NCBI RefSeq assembly: GCF_019603315.1
Contig: NZ_CP080649.1
Coordinates: forward strand, 3,234,176 to 3,298,175
Direction: 5' to 3'
Source: Ruficoccus sp. ZRK36
GTDB lineage: Bacteria; Verrucomicrobiota; Verrucomicrobiia; Opitutales; Cerasicoccaceae
Length of the DNA: 64,000 nucleotides
In this document: in pieces, positions 43,639 through 52,606 of the stretch
Numbering within the stretch: position 1 is the first letter of the stretch
Layout of the letters: each line of letters opens with the position of its first letter
Notes under the pieces: generated by a model
Databases searched by the model: none
The model's input: the letters and a program-made list of their open reading frames with translations, nothing else
What the model was told of the DNA's origin: nothing
Program-made: the position numbers and the translations under genes

Positions 43639-44949
43639 ATGAAATCGTCCAAAGGAACACTAGACTATTGGTATGACCGTATCCGCAAGAATTCGTTCAA
43701 ACGTACAGATGGCTCCACCTACACCAGCCCAGAGTATGAGATTTATATGTCCGTCGGAGGCAAGCAACAGCGTTTCAAATTGGGTACAGGCAACAAAGAG
43801 GTTGCCGCAGAGAAAGCATTGGAAATCTACATGTACAACCGTGCTAACGGTGCCCAAGCTACTCTTGAAAAGTACAAACAAAAAAAGACTGTGGCGGTTG
43901 ATGATCCAACCGTTGGCCAATTTCTGGAAGAAATTGGCCGCCTTCGGCTAATAAAACAGACAACTTTCACCGACTATTCGCGAAAATTCCGAACCGTAGT
44001 CAGCGGCGTCTTTCGTATCCCTGCGGACAAATCACGGTGCTATCACCGTGGCGAGGCTGTTAAAGCGTGGCGCAACAGGGTTGACTCGATAAAGATATCG
44101 GACTTGAGCGCTAGCAGAATAATGCAGTGGAGGGCGAACTATCTTGATGGACTAGAGCAAGACCCCATTGCCCAAAGACGGGGGAAGGCCACCGTGACAT
44201 CACTCCTACGCAACTCAAAAGCTTTATTTAGTCCGAAGTATGTTAAGCACCTCACTTTTAAGCTACCTCAAAACCCTTTCGATGGACTCGTAATCGGTGG
44301 CTCTACGACTCGACAGTACAAGTCTGAGGTCGATTTCATGTCCTTGGCAAACAAGGCGAAAGAAGAGCTGTACGCGGAACTGTCTGATCTTCCGGCTATT
44401 GACGATAAACAGATGCGGAAAAGCACGATCGCTCTCAATAAAGCACTATCAAAACGTGAGCAGTTTAAGATAATCTTGCTGTGCTTGGGGTGCGGAATGC
44501 GGCGAAGCGAAGCGGATACCCTGCTCTGGACCAACGTCGATTTTAAATCGAATAAAATTCGCGTCGAAGCAACCGAGTATGGGGACGTAAAAGGAGCATC
44601 GAGCGAACGCGTGATTGATGTCGATGCAACCGTCGTGGAGCTACTCGCGAAATTTAAAGAAGAGGCCTCCGGTAGCTTTGTGATTGAAAGCAATCGCAAA
44701 CCAAAACCTTCCGTGAGATACCATTATTATCGATGCGACCATCATTTCAAGCGACTTATCGCTTGGTTGCACACTCAGGGAATCACGCAAAGAAATGCGA
44801 TCCACGAATTGCGCAAGGAATTTGGTTCGCAGCTCACGGAGCAATTTGGCATCTACGTCGCTTCAAAAGCACTTGGACATTCTGAAGTAACGACAACAGC
44901 CCGGAGTTACCTAGAGAAGAAAGGCCACAAAAGCCTGGCAATCTTTTGA
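43639..44949 (+). CDS. int: tyrosine recombinase (island integrase)
   Basis: The 436-aa protein has an N-terminal arm/core-binding part and a C-terminal catalytic domain with Arg288 (GCGMRRSEADTLL), His389-x-x-Arg392 (HELRKEFG), His414 (LGHSEVTT) and Tyr424 (ARSYLEKK), the complete R-H-R-H-Y set. The ATG at 43639 is chosen; a TTG at 43603 would add 12 residues. It sits just inside the tRNA-Phe-derived attachment site, so it is the likely enzyme for integration at that tRNA. Base composition is clearly lower in GC than the backbone to its left. Confidence 0.95.
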   Translation: MKSSKGTLDYWYDRIRKNSFKRTDGSTYTSPEYEIYMSVGGKQQRFKLGTGNKEVAAEKALEIYMYNRANGAQATLEKYKQKKTVAVDDPTVGQFLEEIGRLRLIKQTTFTDYSRKFRTVVSGVFRIPADKSRCYHRGEAVKAWRNRVDSIKISDLSASRIMQWRANYLDGLEQDPIAQRRGKATVTSLLRNSKALFSPKYVKHLTFKLPQNPFDGLVIGGSTTRQYKSEVDFMSLANKAKEELYAELSDLPAIDDKQMRKSTIALNKALSKREQFKIILLCLGCGMRRSEADTLLWTNVDFKSNKIRVEATEYGDVKGASSERVIDVDATVVELLAKFKEEASGSFVIESNRKPKPSVRYHYYRCDHHFKRLIAWLHTQGITQRNAIHELRKEFGSQLTEQFGIYVASKALGHSEVTTTARSYLEKKGHKSLAIF

Positions 44950-44963
44950 GGTCACATTTGAAC

Positions 44964-45398
44964 TCAGGTCGCTTTGCGAATCCCGCGCTCCTCGGCAATC
45001 CGGTTCACTTCATCCAGATAGTACCGACATGATGTTCTCGACATCCTGATCTTTGTTAAGCCCCAATCCTTGGCCCTTCGGCTGAAGTAGCGAGGATTAT
45101 AGCCTAGAATCCTTGCTGCGTCCCTACCGCTAATTTGCTGCCTTCCAAGTTTTTCGGGTACGTTCGACTTTTCAGATTTTTCGACCGGGGCATTCGCCCC
45201 GATAATTTCGATAATCTCAGACTTAGGAATCGAGTCGATAACTTGCCTGCGGATACTTGAATCTGTCAATGCTTGCCTAATAATTGCTGAAGCAAAACTC
45301 GCGATGTCGCCTTGAATTGCGGGGTGTTGAATCAGCATACTCAAGAATCCCGAAGTGTCGCTCTGCAATTTCATATCCATGTTCAGAGTATATCGCAT
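44964..45398 (-). CDS. 144-aa putative HTH protein (excisionase or regulator)
   Basis: Residues about 85-140 read as a MerR/excisionase-type HTH with wing (ISGRDAARILGYNPRYFSRRA, then a basic strand and YYLDEVNRIAEERG). The N-terminal half is helical, with a charged linker. It is convergent with the integrase (14-bp gap) and divergent from the 262-aa gene. That position and fold suit a recombination directionality factor or an element repressor. The start is at 45398, with the ATG at 45380 as an alternative. The family is not certain. Confidence 0.6.
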   Translation of the reverse strand: MRYTLNMDMKLQSDTSGFLSMLIQHPAIQGDIASFASAIIRQALTDSSIRRQVIDSIPKSEIIEIIGANAPVEKSEKSNVPEKLGRQQISGRDAARILGYNPRYFSRRAKDWGLTKIRMSRTSCRYYLDEVNRIAEERGIRKAT

Positions 45399-45471
45399 TT
45401 CTCTGGAAAGAATAGGGAATCTCGCTGAGGGAGTATTACCGAATTATCAGGACGATGGAATTTTTTGACGG

Positions 45472-45490
45472 ATTGGTGCATCCGACCAAT
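45472..45490. promoter_or_regulatory. operator-like inverted repeat between divergent island genes
   Basis: ATTGGT-GCATCCG-ACCAAT is a perfect 6-bp inverted repeat with a 7-nt spacer in the 128-bp gap between the 144-aa and 262-aa genes. It is a plausible binding site for the HTH protein encoded on its left. Confidence 0.4.
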
Positions 45491-45526
45491 AGTCCGTTTT
45501 ATGATGAATTTTAATTTCTGAAAATA

Positions 45527-46315
45527 ATGTCTGGAGTTGATAATTGTCCACTGGTGGCCAGCGAGGACTTTATACATGAATTAATGAGCAGTGAGTCCGA
45601 GGCAAGATTAGCTGCGTTTTATGATCTTTGGCGATCATCAGAGAGTCTTAGGAGGCAGATACGACAGATTGTTGATAATGAAATTATCGACAACGCATCG
45701 CCCCCGCCTGGCAGCGCTTCAACCGAAAAATCACGCGACAGACTTTTTAAGACTACTTGCAGCGATGGGGGCAATGAGGCCTTAACGGATTTTGCGAAGA
45801 TTGCGCCCGAAGTCGAAAAACGTCTAACCTGCGCCTACGGCGGGCTAAGCCGTAAAGAATTGTTGATATTGCTAGATAGGCACAGAATTGGCAGGCGTGA
45901 CCCGGGGACCTATTTATTGATTCGAGCTTGGAAAAGGCATACCGACAGTTCCGATAACTCGCCGGATTTCCGATTAAAGCGACTGACGCTAAGCTATATC
46001 GAGCGAGCGATCATTGAGAACCGTGCGGATTTTTTCCGTGATACCGCTGACATCCTCGAATTCCTCAAAGACGGCGAATTTTGCGAGAACGGTCGGTGGG
46101 ACCATGACCCCGGACAGTTTTGGCAATTCCATTTGCTGCTCTACATCTTAGAGCATCCAAAAGAAAAATACACGATACGGGAGTTTGGAGCCTACTTTGA
46201 GCGTGAAGTGGGTGCCAATGAAATGCCGACCGCAAAAACCATTCGAGCGTTTTGCCGATCAAACGGCATTTCCTTGGATTCCACTCCCGGCGCACCGAAA
46301 AAAGTGAGCACGTAG
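45527..46315 (+). CDS. hypothetical 262-aa island protein
   Basis: No family is recognised. The protein is soluble and charged. The N-terminal third is helical with a Ser/Pro-rich linker, and the C-terminal region (KYTIREFGAYFEREVGANEMPTAKTIRAFCRSNGI, in pieces) could be a DNA-binding HTH. It is divergent from the 144-aa gene. Directly after its TAG stop the same frame stays open for about 38 more codons (ending STVDKLASAYGK), which may be chance or a lost C-terminus. Function unknown; a role in element maintenance is inferred from position only. Confidence 0.6.
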   Translation: MSGVDNCPLVASEDFIHELMSSESEARLAAFYDLWRSSESLRRQIRQIVDNEIIDNASPPPGSASTEKSRDRLFKTTCSDGGNEALTDFAKIAPEVEKRLTCAYGGLSRKELLILLDRHRIGRRDPGTYLLIRAWKRHTDSSDNSPDFRLKRLTLSYIERAIIENRADFFRDTADILEFLKDGEFCENGRWDHDPGQFWQFHLLLYILEHPKEKYTIREFGAYFEREVGANEMPTAKTIRAFCRSNGISLDSTPGAPKKVST

Positions 46316-46672
46316 CCGCTCCGTTCACTTGCAAAAAAAAGCCATGTGGCTCCGGCAGCGATCAGCAGACCGAGCCCCGAGTTGCATCTGTCCACTGTTG
46401 ATAAGTTGGCCAGCGCCTATGGTAAGTAAGCTTGGCAATTACTCCGTTTAGGGGCCGCAGGAGTCGGGAGGAGACTCTTATTGTTCCAATAACTGGTAAA
46501 GATATAAGGGAGGAAGTAAGAAATAATGATTTTGAATTACTGCTAACCAAATGCTGGAATCAGGCGATCAACATCTGACACATAGGCTGTACTTCCTTGC
46601 TTCCCGATATTTTACAGCAGCTAAAACGTTCGTACTTGCAGAAATCAGCTTTGTAGAGAGCCTAATTTAGGC
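46316..46672. other. gap with possible gene remnants
   Basis: This 357-bp gap has no full gene. A 48-residue frame from TTG at 46432 to TGA at 46578 reads plausibly (contains EETLIVPITGKDIREEV and LLLTKCWNQAINI) and may be the tail of a degraded gene, but it has no ribosome-binding site or recognisable family. The first 110 bp continue the frame of the preceding gene past its stop. Confidence 0.35.
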
Positions 46673-48253
46673 ATGGACGGCAAAGCAGCCCCAAGAGTAT
46701 TTATATCGTATTCTCACGATTCCCCTGAACACAAGCAGTGGGTCAGCGAATTCGTGACTGAACTACGTCTGAGCCACGGAGTCGATGCCATATTGGATCA
46801 ATTGCACCTAGGGCCGGGTGATGATTTTGTCTACTTCATGAGAGAGGCCATCGGCAAGGCTGAGTGGATATTGATTGTTTGCACTGACCCATACATTGAG
46901 AAGGCGAATTCGAGAACAGGAGGCGCAGGATATGAGACTATCATCGTCGAAGGTGAGCTAATTCGTGACCTCAAAACGAAGAAGTTCATTCCCATATACC
47001 GTCTATCCGACGGTTCATGTCGTGCGCCAGATTCTTTATCGACCCGTTTTGGCGTAAACTTCCACAATTCCGTTGATCGTGAAGAGGCATTTCGGCAGTT
47101 GGTAAACTGTTTGCATGGAATCCCTCCCGACATTCCACCAGTTGGCGGAGGTCCCAAACCAAAGAAGAGTAATGCAATAACATCCCCTACTACGGTAAAA
47201 CCAGTACAAGTGAGTCCAAACTACACCAAGGAGCCACCTGGTCAGATTGATGTTTTGCAGCCCTATTCAAAAGAGCCCCCCGGCGTAATCCCTGTCTTTC
47301 CTGAACCGTCAGATGCCACAGGAGAATTCTACGAGGACGCCTTGAACTACGCGACCATTGGGAATCGCACAATCTGGCGTCGCCAACTTGATTCAAGAAT
47401 TAAGATCGCGTTCATGAAGCTGTTTGAGCTCAGGGAGTCTTGGGATCGCGCGCAATACACACAAGAAGATTGGGAACCTGAAAGTTTTCCCCAAATAGCT
47501 TTTGAATCTTTAGCAGTATTCAAAGAAGTGTTCTGCATGGGTTTAGCAGGCATCGAAGCAGCGAATCAGGGATTCAATCGCCAAACTTCACTGATACAAG
47601 AGTTAGTTGACCCACCCGATTGGGATTGGGCTGGATCGGTTGTTACTCGCTCGATTCCCGAATTACTTGTGTTTTGCTTTCAAGCATTGGCCGGAGCAAT
47701 GAGCGTCAAATCCGAGCAACCACACATCATATTTGGTATGGCGAATTTGCCAGTTAGTCGGAGATTCCAGTCGGACAGCACAACATTATGGCAGCAAACA
47801 AATCACATTGGTTGGCCGGAAACACTTGGCCGGAATTGTGTTAACGCATGGAATTTCCTCATGCGCCTACACGCCGAAGTCGAATGGATTTCAAAAATAT
47901 TCGATGGCAAATCGCTTAAGGGGCTCGTATGCGCACACTATGCCCTGTTATCCGTAAATGAATTTCTGCACTTTCTAGATGAAAAGCCGAATCTTGAGAC
48001 CTACCATCATGGCATACCGACAATGTTTCTAGGGCATGACAACTTAGAGCGTGGTCTTCAGTACCTTTATCGGAGCAAAGTCGAAATCAGGGAATGTATT
48101 TTGTCAGGACACGATATTCGAAAGCTCAATGAATACTGGATTGTATGGGTGAAACGATCGTTGGATTACTATGCCAAATTGAATCGTATCGGAATTTACC
48201 GCGATGCTCGACTAGGCGGATTTAAAGACCTCCTACCCAATTTATTAAGCTGA
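46673..48253 (+). CDS. SEFIR/TIR-like domain protein, candidate defence or signalling effector
   Basis: The 526-aa protein opens with RVFISYSHDSPEHKQWVSEF and continues DAILDQLHLGPGDDF, EWILIVCTDPYIEKAN and KKFIPIYRLSD, the strand pattern of SEFIR domains, relatives of TIR (about residues 8-160). A low-complexity linker follows with two imperfect repeats, YTKEPPGQIDV and YSKEPPGVIPV. The C-terminal 300 residues are helical with no family I recognise. Bacterial SEFIR and TIR proteins are often found in anti-phage systems or NAD-related signalling. It stands alone here, so a single-gene effector is possible. GC is low, in keeping with the island. Confidence 0.75.
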   Translation: MDGKAAPRVFISYSHDSPEHKQWVSEFVTELRLSHGVDAILDQLHLGPGDDFVYFMREAIGKAEWILIVCTDPYIEKANSRTGGAGYETIIVEGELIRDLKTKKFIPIYRLSDGSCRAPDSLSTRFGVNFHNSVDREEAFRQLVNCLHGIPPDIPPVGGGPKPKKSNAITSPTTVKPVQVSPNYTKEPPGQIDVLQPYSKEPPGVIPVFPEPSDATGEFYEDALNYATIGNRTIWRRQLDSRIKIAFMKLFELRESWDRAQYTQEDWEPESFPQIAFESLAVFKEVFCMGLAGIEAANQGFNRQTSLIQELVDPPDWDWAGSVVTRSIPELLVFCFQALAGAMSVKSEQPHIIFGMANLPVSRRFQSDSTTLWQQTNHIGWPETLGRNCVNAWNFLMRLHAEVEWISKIFDGKSLKGLVCAHYALLSVNEFLHFLDEKPNLETYHHGIPTMFLGHDNLERGLQYLYRSKVEIRECILSGHDIRKLNEYWIVWVKRSLDYYAKLNRIGIYRDARLGGFKDLLPNLLS

Positions 48254-48273
48254 TTTCTGAATCAAATACTAAC

Positions 48274-49806
48274 TCACCGCTTACGCTTGGCCTTCGCCCA
48301 CCAGTCGCAAATCTTACCGTCCAGTCCAATGGGCGGCACGGTCATTTTCTTCCAACCCTGTTCGCAGTGCTGTACCACGCACTCAAACTTCCGCAGTTTG
48401 CGAAATTCATACGGCTGGATGATGTAGCGATCTTCCTTGTGCTTGTTAAACGAATGTTTACCCCCGGAGACGCCTTGCGACTTGCGCCAGACTTCCCGCT
48501 TGCCTACGCAGTCTGCGGCGGTTTTGGCGCTTTCTTCATCGGCAGCCTTGAAGATCACCCGATTGCCCATGTTGGCGATAAAGACTTTGGCTTTATCCGC
48601 GCCCATAGGCGGAACCAAGCTTTGTGTGGATTGCGTGCCCGTCATGACCATGACGCTCGCTTCCCGCAAGGTGTCCACGGTGTTGTAGTCGCTCAAGCCC
48701 GCTTCGTTGGCGGTGGCTGTCTTCTGGAATTCGTCAAAGAGCCCAACCAGCAGATTCAGGCCTTCGCGTTCCTTGGCGGACTTGTCGAAGCGTTGCAGGC
48801 CGTGATTGTAGAAGCTCAGTTTTAGGAGCGTGTAGATATAGCGGCGCTCAACCGAGAATTTCTGAGGCATGGCGACCGTGGCGATTTTACCCTTGTCCAG
48901 ATCGGTAAAGGTGAACGTTGACGGCTCCTCGGAGCAGAATACCTCTGCAATTTGGGGACTGGTGAAGTAACTCAAATAACCCGCGATGGTCGATTGAACC
49001 CCTCGAAAGGTTTCTTCATTGAGACTCAGGTAGCTGGTTGCGAAATGATCAAGCACCTCATTTGCTTCCGGCGTATCGAACTCAGCCAGCGTTTCGCCCA
49101 TTTTTTCTAAGTATTCTTCGTCAGTCAGCAGATCGAAGCAATTGAGGATGGTAACCGGCTGACCAAGCGCTTTCAAAAAGCGAAATCCCCATTCGATATG
49201 GATGGTCGCCTGTTGCTGAAAAAACGGATTCTCATTGCCTTTTTTAGTAAGGGAACTGGCGACATCCACAATCGTCTTGGCATGATTGGAGTACGGAATA
49301 CCCGGCACTTCGAGAAAGTTGAACGTGACCTTGGGTTTCCAGTCCGCAGGCGCGTTGTCGGGACGGACCTCCAGGACAATCAAGTCGCTTTCATCTTTGG
49401 CGGGGTGATTTTTGAAGATGCCTTGTAAGACCTCAATAAAGGCGCCCTTTTCATCCAGAATAAGTCCGCCCCAATTCGGCGTATTCTGGCAAAGCTGCCA
49501 GATCACCCGTCGAAAGAAAAAGGTTTTGCCGCTGCCCGTTTGCCCGGAAACAAACCAGTGGCGGCACGCTTCGGATTGGCGCCAGACGAAGCGGCCAAAC
49601 CGGAAAATCACCGGATTTTTATCAACGGCCTCCGGTTTTGCGGGCTTGCTTTTGCTCCGTGATCGACTGCATTCGCAGTAAAATTGCCATGCGGCCAGTG
49701 CGCCAAAAGCATAGGCGGAGGCGGCAAGCATTTCCTTTGGACTCCATAGCAAGACGTAGGCTATAGAACCGGAAAAAATGCTTAATATGAGGTTGCCGAA
49801 GGGCAT
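48274..49806 (-). CDS. VirD4/TraG-type coupling ATPase
   Basis: The 510-aa protein has a short N-terminal membrane region (LILSIFSGSIAYVLLW and AASAYAFGALAAWQF), Walker A GQTGSGKT at residues 88-95, a Walker B-like LVGLFDEFQKTA, and the ending motif SVMVMTGTQSTQSL with FIANMGNRVIFKAADEE, as in type IV coupling proteins that hand DNA-relaxase complexes to a conjugation channel. No relaxase or channel gene is visible next to it, so the island may be mobilised in trans or its transfer genes lie further right. A 26-bp gap to the 124-aa gene on the same strand suggests one transcript. Confidence 0.85.
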   Translation of the reverse strand: MPFGNLILSIFSGSIAYVLLWSPKEMLAASAYAFGALAAWQFYCECSRSRSKSKPAKPEAVDKNPVIFRFGRFVWRQSEACRHWFVSGQTGSGKTFFFRRVIWQLCQNTPNWGGLILDEKGAFIEVLQGIFKNHPAKDESDLIVLEVRPDNAPADWKPKVTFNFLEVPGIPYSNHAKTIVDVASSLTKKGNENPFFQQQATIHIEWGFRFLKALGQPVTILNCFDLLTDEEYLEKMGETLAEFDTPEANEVLDHFATSYLSLNEETFRGVQSTIAGYLSYFTSPQIAEVFCSEEPSTFTFTDLDKGKIATVAMPQKFSVERRYIYTLLKLSFYNHGLQRFDKSAKEREGLNLLVGLFDEFQKTATANEAGLSDYNTVDTLREASVMVMTGTQSTQSLVPPMGADKAKVFIANMGNRVIFKAADEESAKTAADCVGKREVWRKSQGVSGGKHSFNKHKEDRYIIQPYEFRKLRKFECVVQHCEQGWKKMTVPPIGLDGKICDWWAKAKRKR

Positions 49807-49832
49807 TCAGTCAAAGGGGGTTCAGTGGGAAA

Positions 49833-50207
49833 TCATTCCGATGAAGGCTGGATGTTATTCTTTTCAGAGATCGAGATTTTCTCAATAAATGGCGATCCTT
49901 GCGGACATCGCGCCATGAGTCGCTTATCGTTCGCTTTGATCCACTCGACGCTGAATTTCGCTATGCGTTCAAATAATGGTTCCAAACGAACGCCCTCCAT
50001 ACAGACCTCATGCGAGGAATAATGAAGCGTAATCCGCTCAATTTCGTTAAGATTTTCGTAGTCTCCATTGATGAAGTGAATCCAAGGGAATATTCGGCGT
50101 AGCCCGTCCTGAGTTTTTATGAGCAGCGTGGGAGCGCCTTCGCTGAGCGAAGCGCTGAGGACGCCTTCCGGCGGCCTCATTTCCTGAGTGGTGTTCCCGG
50201 TTTCCAT
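49833..50207 (-). CDS. hypothetical 124-aa island protein
   Basis: No family is recognised. It is small and soluble with a beta-rich N-terminal half (APTLLIKTQDGLRRIFPWIHFINGDYE, in pieces) and a helical C-terminal half (PLFERIAKFSVEWIKANDK). It lies directly upstream of the coupling ATPase on the same strand. Its start overlaps the end of the interrupted frame at 50177-50689 in another reading frame, a layout normal for a mobilisation operon. A transfer-related role is inferred from position only. Confidence 0.55.
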   Translation of the reverse strand: METGNTTQEMRPPEGVLSASLSEGAPTLLIKTQDGLRRIFPWIHFINGDYENLNEIERITLHYSSHEVCMEGVRLEPLFERIAKFSVEWIKANDKRLMARCPQGSPFIEKISISEKNNIQPSSE

Positions 50208-50689
50208 ATTGGTTCGCCTAACATTGATTGTCGCATACTCCGACTTTGGCTCCGTCTGAACGTGCGGCGGGGCGGTTCGATACGCTGGCGGGGCTCTGGC
50301 GGCGCCACGTGAAATTTCTTAAGCATTCGCTGTTGGAGTTCCTTGATAATAAGTTTTGAGGTCTATTGGGCGTGATCTATTCCCTGACGATTCAATTGCC
50401 TGCCCTTGTCATTTGATTTCGCAAAGTCCATCGCCAAAGTGCGCTCGCCGAGGCGTAGTAGATTTTCGCGCAGAGCTTCCTCGTCAGAGGTATATATTTT
50501 AATTTTCGACGCGCCCGCGAAATCGACACGTACCGCTGGTTGCGATTGGTCGCAGCCCGATTTTGCGAGTCAGAGAACAGAACCGTATCTACGGTTTTGC
50601 CCTGCTAAGGCGAGTAATCGTCTTTAGATTGATTTTAGACCAAAATGCTTTCTGTCGCACCCAGTTATTTCATGTGATCGCATTTCCAT
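50177..50689 (-). pseudogene. decayed island gene with three in-frame stops
   Basis: A good ribosome-binding site (GGAGGAG) precedes an ATG at 50687-50689. From there one frame of 171 codons reads like protein throughout but is cut by TAA (50624-50626), TGA (50570-50572) and TAG (50363-50365). Between the stops are LLALAGQNRRYGSVL, then a 67-residue stretch with VRVDFAGASKIKIY and ALRENLLRLGERTLAMDF, then KLIIKELQQRMLKK and a Pro/Arg-rich tail ending PGTPLRK. The last part, from ATG at 50326, could still be made as a 49-aa protein. The family is not recognised; it precedes the 124-aa and coupling genes, so a mobilisation role is likely. Confidence 0.55.
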
Positions 50690-50777
50690 GGAGCTCCTCC
50701 TACGTACACATGGCTCTATTTGGACTGAGCCTGATTCAAGTGAAAGAAGGTGCTTGACATATCCCTCTCATCTCGTC

Positions 50778-51194
50778 TTGAAATCGATAAACGTGCGTGC
50801 TAAGAAGAAAATTGTAGCCCTGTTAATTGGCCTTGTCGCTTGGAACGGAGTTCTGGGTGGGGTTGATGGGTTATTAATGTGTCTGCACGCGGCAGGATCA
50901 TTACATATTGCCAGCATTGATCCTGTGAAGGAATGCTGTCATGGAACTGATGAAGCATCAATTCATGAATGTAACAATTGTAATGATGTTGAGCTAAGCA
51001 GTGTCGATATGCTTGCTTTGCGGGACGGTGATTCATTGCTTAATAATCTTCCCGCCGATGCTCCTGAAATAGTTGTGCGACCCGAGTTTGTCTGGAAAGC
51101 TGAAAAAGTTCTCGGACCGACTCCGACACGCGCTCCTCCGCATAGTGTAGATGTTTGTCTGCTGGTAGCAGAGACAGTCGTGCTACGCATTTGA
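50778..51194 (+). CDS. small secreted Cys-rich protein heading the metal-efflux operon
   Basis: The protein (about 138 aa) has a basic start, a signal-like helix (KIVALLIGLVAWNGVLGG) and cysteine/histidine motifs CLHAAGS, CCHGTDEASIHECNNC that could bind metal, then a disordered Pro-rich tail. No family is recognised, though small proteins of this kind often precede RND metal pumps. The start is unsure: TTG at 50778 or GTG at 50793 fits the signal peptide, while the ATG at 50688 adds a non-signal lead. The TolC-type gene follows about 95 bp later. Confidence 0.55.
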   Translation: MKSINVRAKKKIVALLIGLVAWNGVLGGVDGLLMCLHAAGSLHIASIDPVKECCHGTDEASIHECNNCNDVELSSVDMLALRDGDSLLNNLPADAPEIVVRPEFVWKAEKVLGPTPTRAPPHSVDVCLLVAETVVLRI

Positions 51195-51289
51195 AATCCT
51201 GATCAACGTTGATGGGCGTCTCCATTCTGGAGCCGCTTTTTGCATGCCCCATTCGGGCGCGCAGTCACCAACTTGCATCAGGATTTTCC

Positions 51290-52561
51290 ATGTACTTTTA
51301 TAAATATTTATCCACATACACTCTAATTTTTTCTATCCCTCTAGGGACACTATTCGCGCAAACGCCAACCGGTTCTGAGCCGGAACCAGTTACATTTGCA
51401 GCAGCCCTACATCGAGCAATCGACAACGATCCTCGGCTCAATATAAACGCTGCTGAAGCGGAAGCCGCTGAGGGACAAATCGATCAGGCGGATTTACCCC
51501 CGAATCCGGTTATTGGTTTTGAAGCGGAAAACTTCTCGGGCACCGGTCCAATAACCGGAGTTCAAGGGTTGGAACTCACTTTAGGGATCAGCCAAGTCAT
51601 TGAAACGGCGGACAAACAAGAACGCCGGACCGCTCTAGCCCGAAAGGAGCGCGCTCTGGTTGACTGGCAACGTGAAGTCTTGCTAACCGAATTGGAAGCG
51701 AACGTCAGGGCGGCTTTTGTCGATGTCTTGCTGGCTCAGAATTCCGTCGCACTGCGTAAAGAACAGTTGACGCTGGCTCAGGAAAGCGAGAGCGAAACCG
51801 CTCGACTCGTCGAAGCCGCCCGCTCGCCACAGGTGGAGCTGACACGCGCTACGCTCGCCGTTCGCCAACAGCAGTTTGCCTTGGACAAAGCTCAACGTAA
51901 CTTATCTACGGCTAAAACCACGCTCGCGGCTTTATGGGGAGCCGAGCCCGAACCATCTTTCATGGTTGAGGGCAACGTTGCTTTGGAACCTGAATTACCG
52001 GGTTTTACCCAACTAGCTTCCCGGTTACCAAGCACAGCGCAACTGGCCCAATATGAAGCTGTGCTCCAGAGCCGTGAAGCTGCATTGGAGCTGGAGAAGG
52101 CGCGTGCGATACCCGACGTGGAGATCTTTGGCGGCGCTCGTTATTACAACGAAGATATGGGCAACTACGGATTTGTTGCGGGCGTCAATATTCCTTGGCC
52201 CCTCTTCGACAGGAATCAGGGGAATATTCGCACCGCCCGAGCACATGTGAGAGCAACAGAATACGAGCGGGAGGCTGTACGGCGAGAGATGCTCATTCAA
52301 CTCAACCGCGCCTATCGGACACTGGCCAGTGCTCATGCCGAGGCGCTTTCAGTGCAAAAAGACCTGCTTCCCAGTGCAGAGCAAACACTGGCCGACACCA
52401 ACGCCGGGTACGAGCGCGGCCAATACACTCAACTTGCCGTTCTGGAAAGCCGGGAAGTTCTGTTTGAGGTGCGTGAGGCTTATCTCGACGCCCTGCAACG
52501 CTACGCCTCCGCTCAAGCGACTATTGAGGCCCTGACGCGTCCAGCGAGCCTGCAACAGTAG
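51290..52561 (+). CDS. TolC-family outer-membrane channel of an RND metal pump (CzcC/CusC-like)
   Basis: The 423-aa protein has a signal peptide (YLSTYTLIFSIPLGTLFA) and the twofold helical-barrel repeat of outer-membrane efflux proteins: VTFAAALHRAIDNDPRLNINAAEAEAAEG, later GVNIPWPLFDRNQGNIRTA and LAVLESREVLFEVREAYLDAL (in pieces). It forms the exit duct for the periplasmic adaptor and inner pump encoded next. The ATG at 51290 follows an AGGA ribosome-binding site. A longer open frame from 51209 lacks a signal peptide at its start. Confidence 0.9.
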   Translation: MYFYKYLSTYTLIFSIPLGTLFAQTPTGSEPEPVTFAAALHRAIDNDPRLNINAAEAEAAEGQIDQADLPPNPVIGFEAENFSGTGPITGVQGLELTLGISQVIETADKQERRTALARKERALVDWQREVLLTELEANVRAAFVDVLLAQNSVALRKEQLTLAQESESETARLVEAARSPQVELTRATLAVRQQQFALDKAQRNLSTAKTTLAALWGAEPEPSFMVEGNVALEPELPGFTQLASRLPSTAQLAQYEAVLQSREAALELEKARAIPDVEIFGGARYYNEDMGNYGFVAGVNIPWPLFDRNQGNIRTARAHVRATEYEREAVRREMLIQLNRAYRTLASAHAEALSVQKDLLPSAEQTLADTNAGYERGQYTQLAVLESREVLFEVREAYLDALQRYASAQATIEALTRPASLQQ

Positions 52562-52606
52562 TCAATCAATCGTCATTACCTTAATTTTAAATTCATAATT
52601 ATTTCC

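Noticed and set aside
50228-50627. Two short plus-strand frames near 50.2-50.6 kb
   Set aside because: They are opposite to the much more protein-like minus-strand frame reported as a decayed gene.
50756-50780. TTGACA at 50756 as a sigma-70 promoter for the metal operon
   Set aside because: No acceptable -10 hexamer lies 16-18 bp downstream, so I did not list it as a feature.
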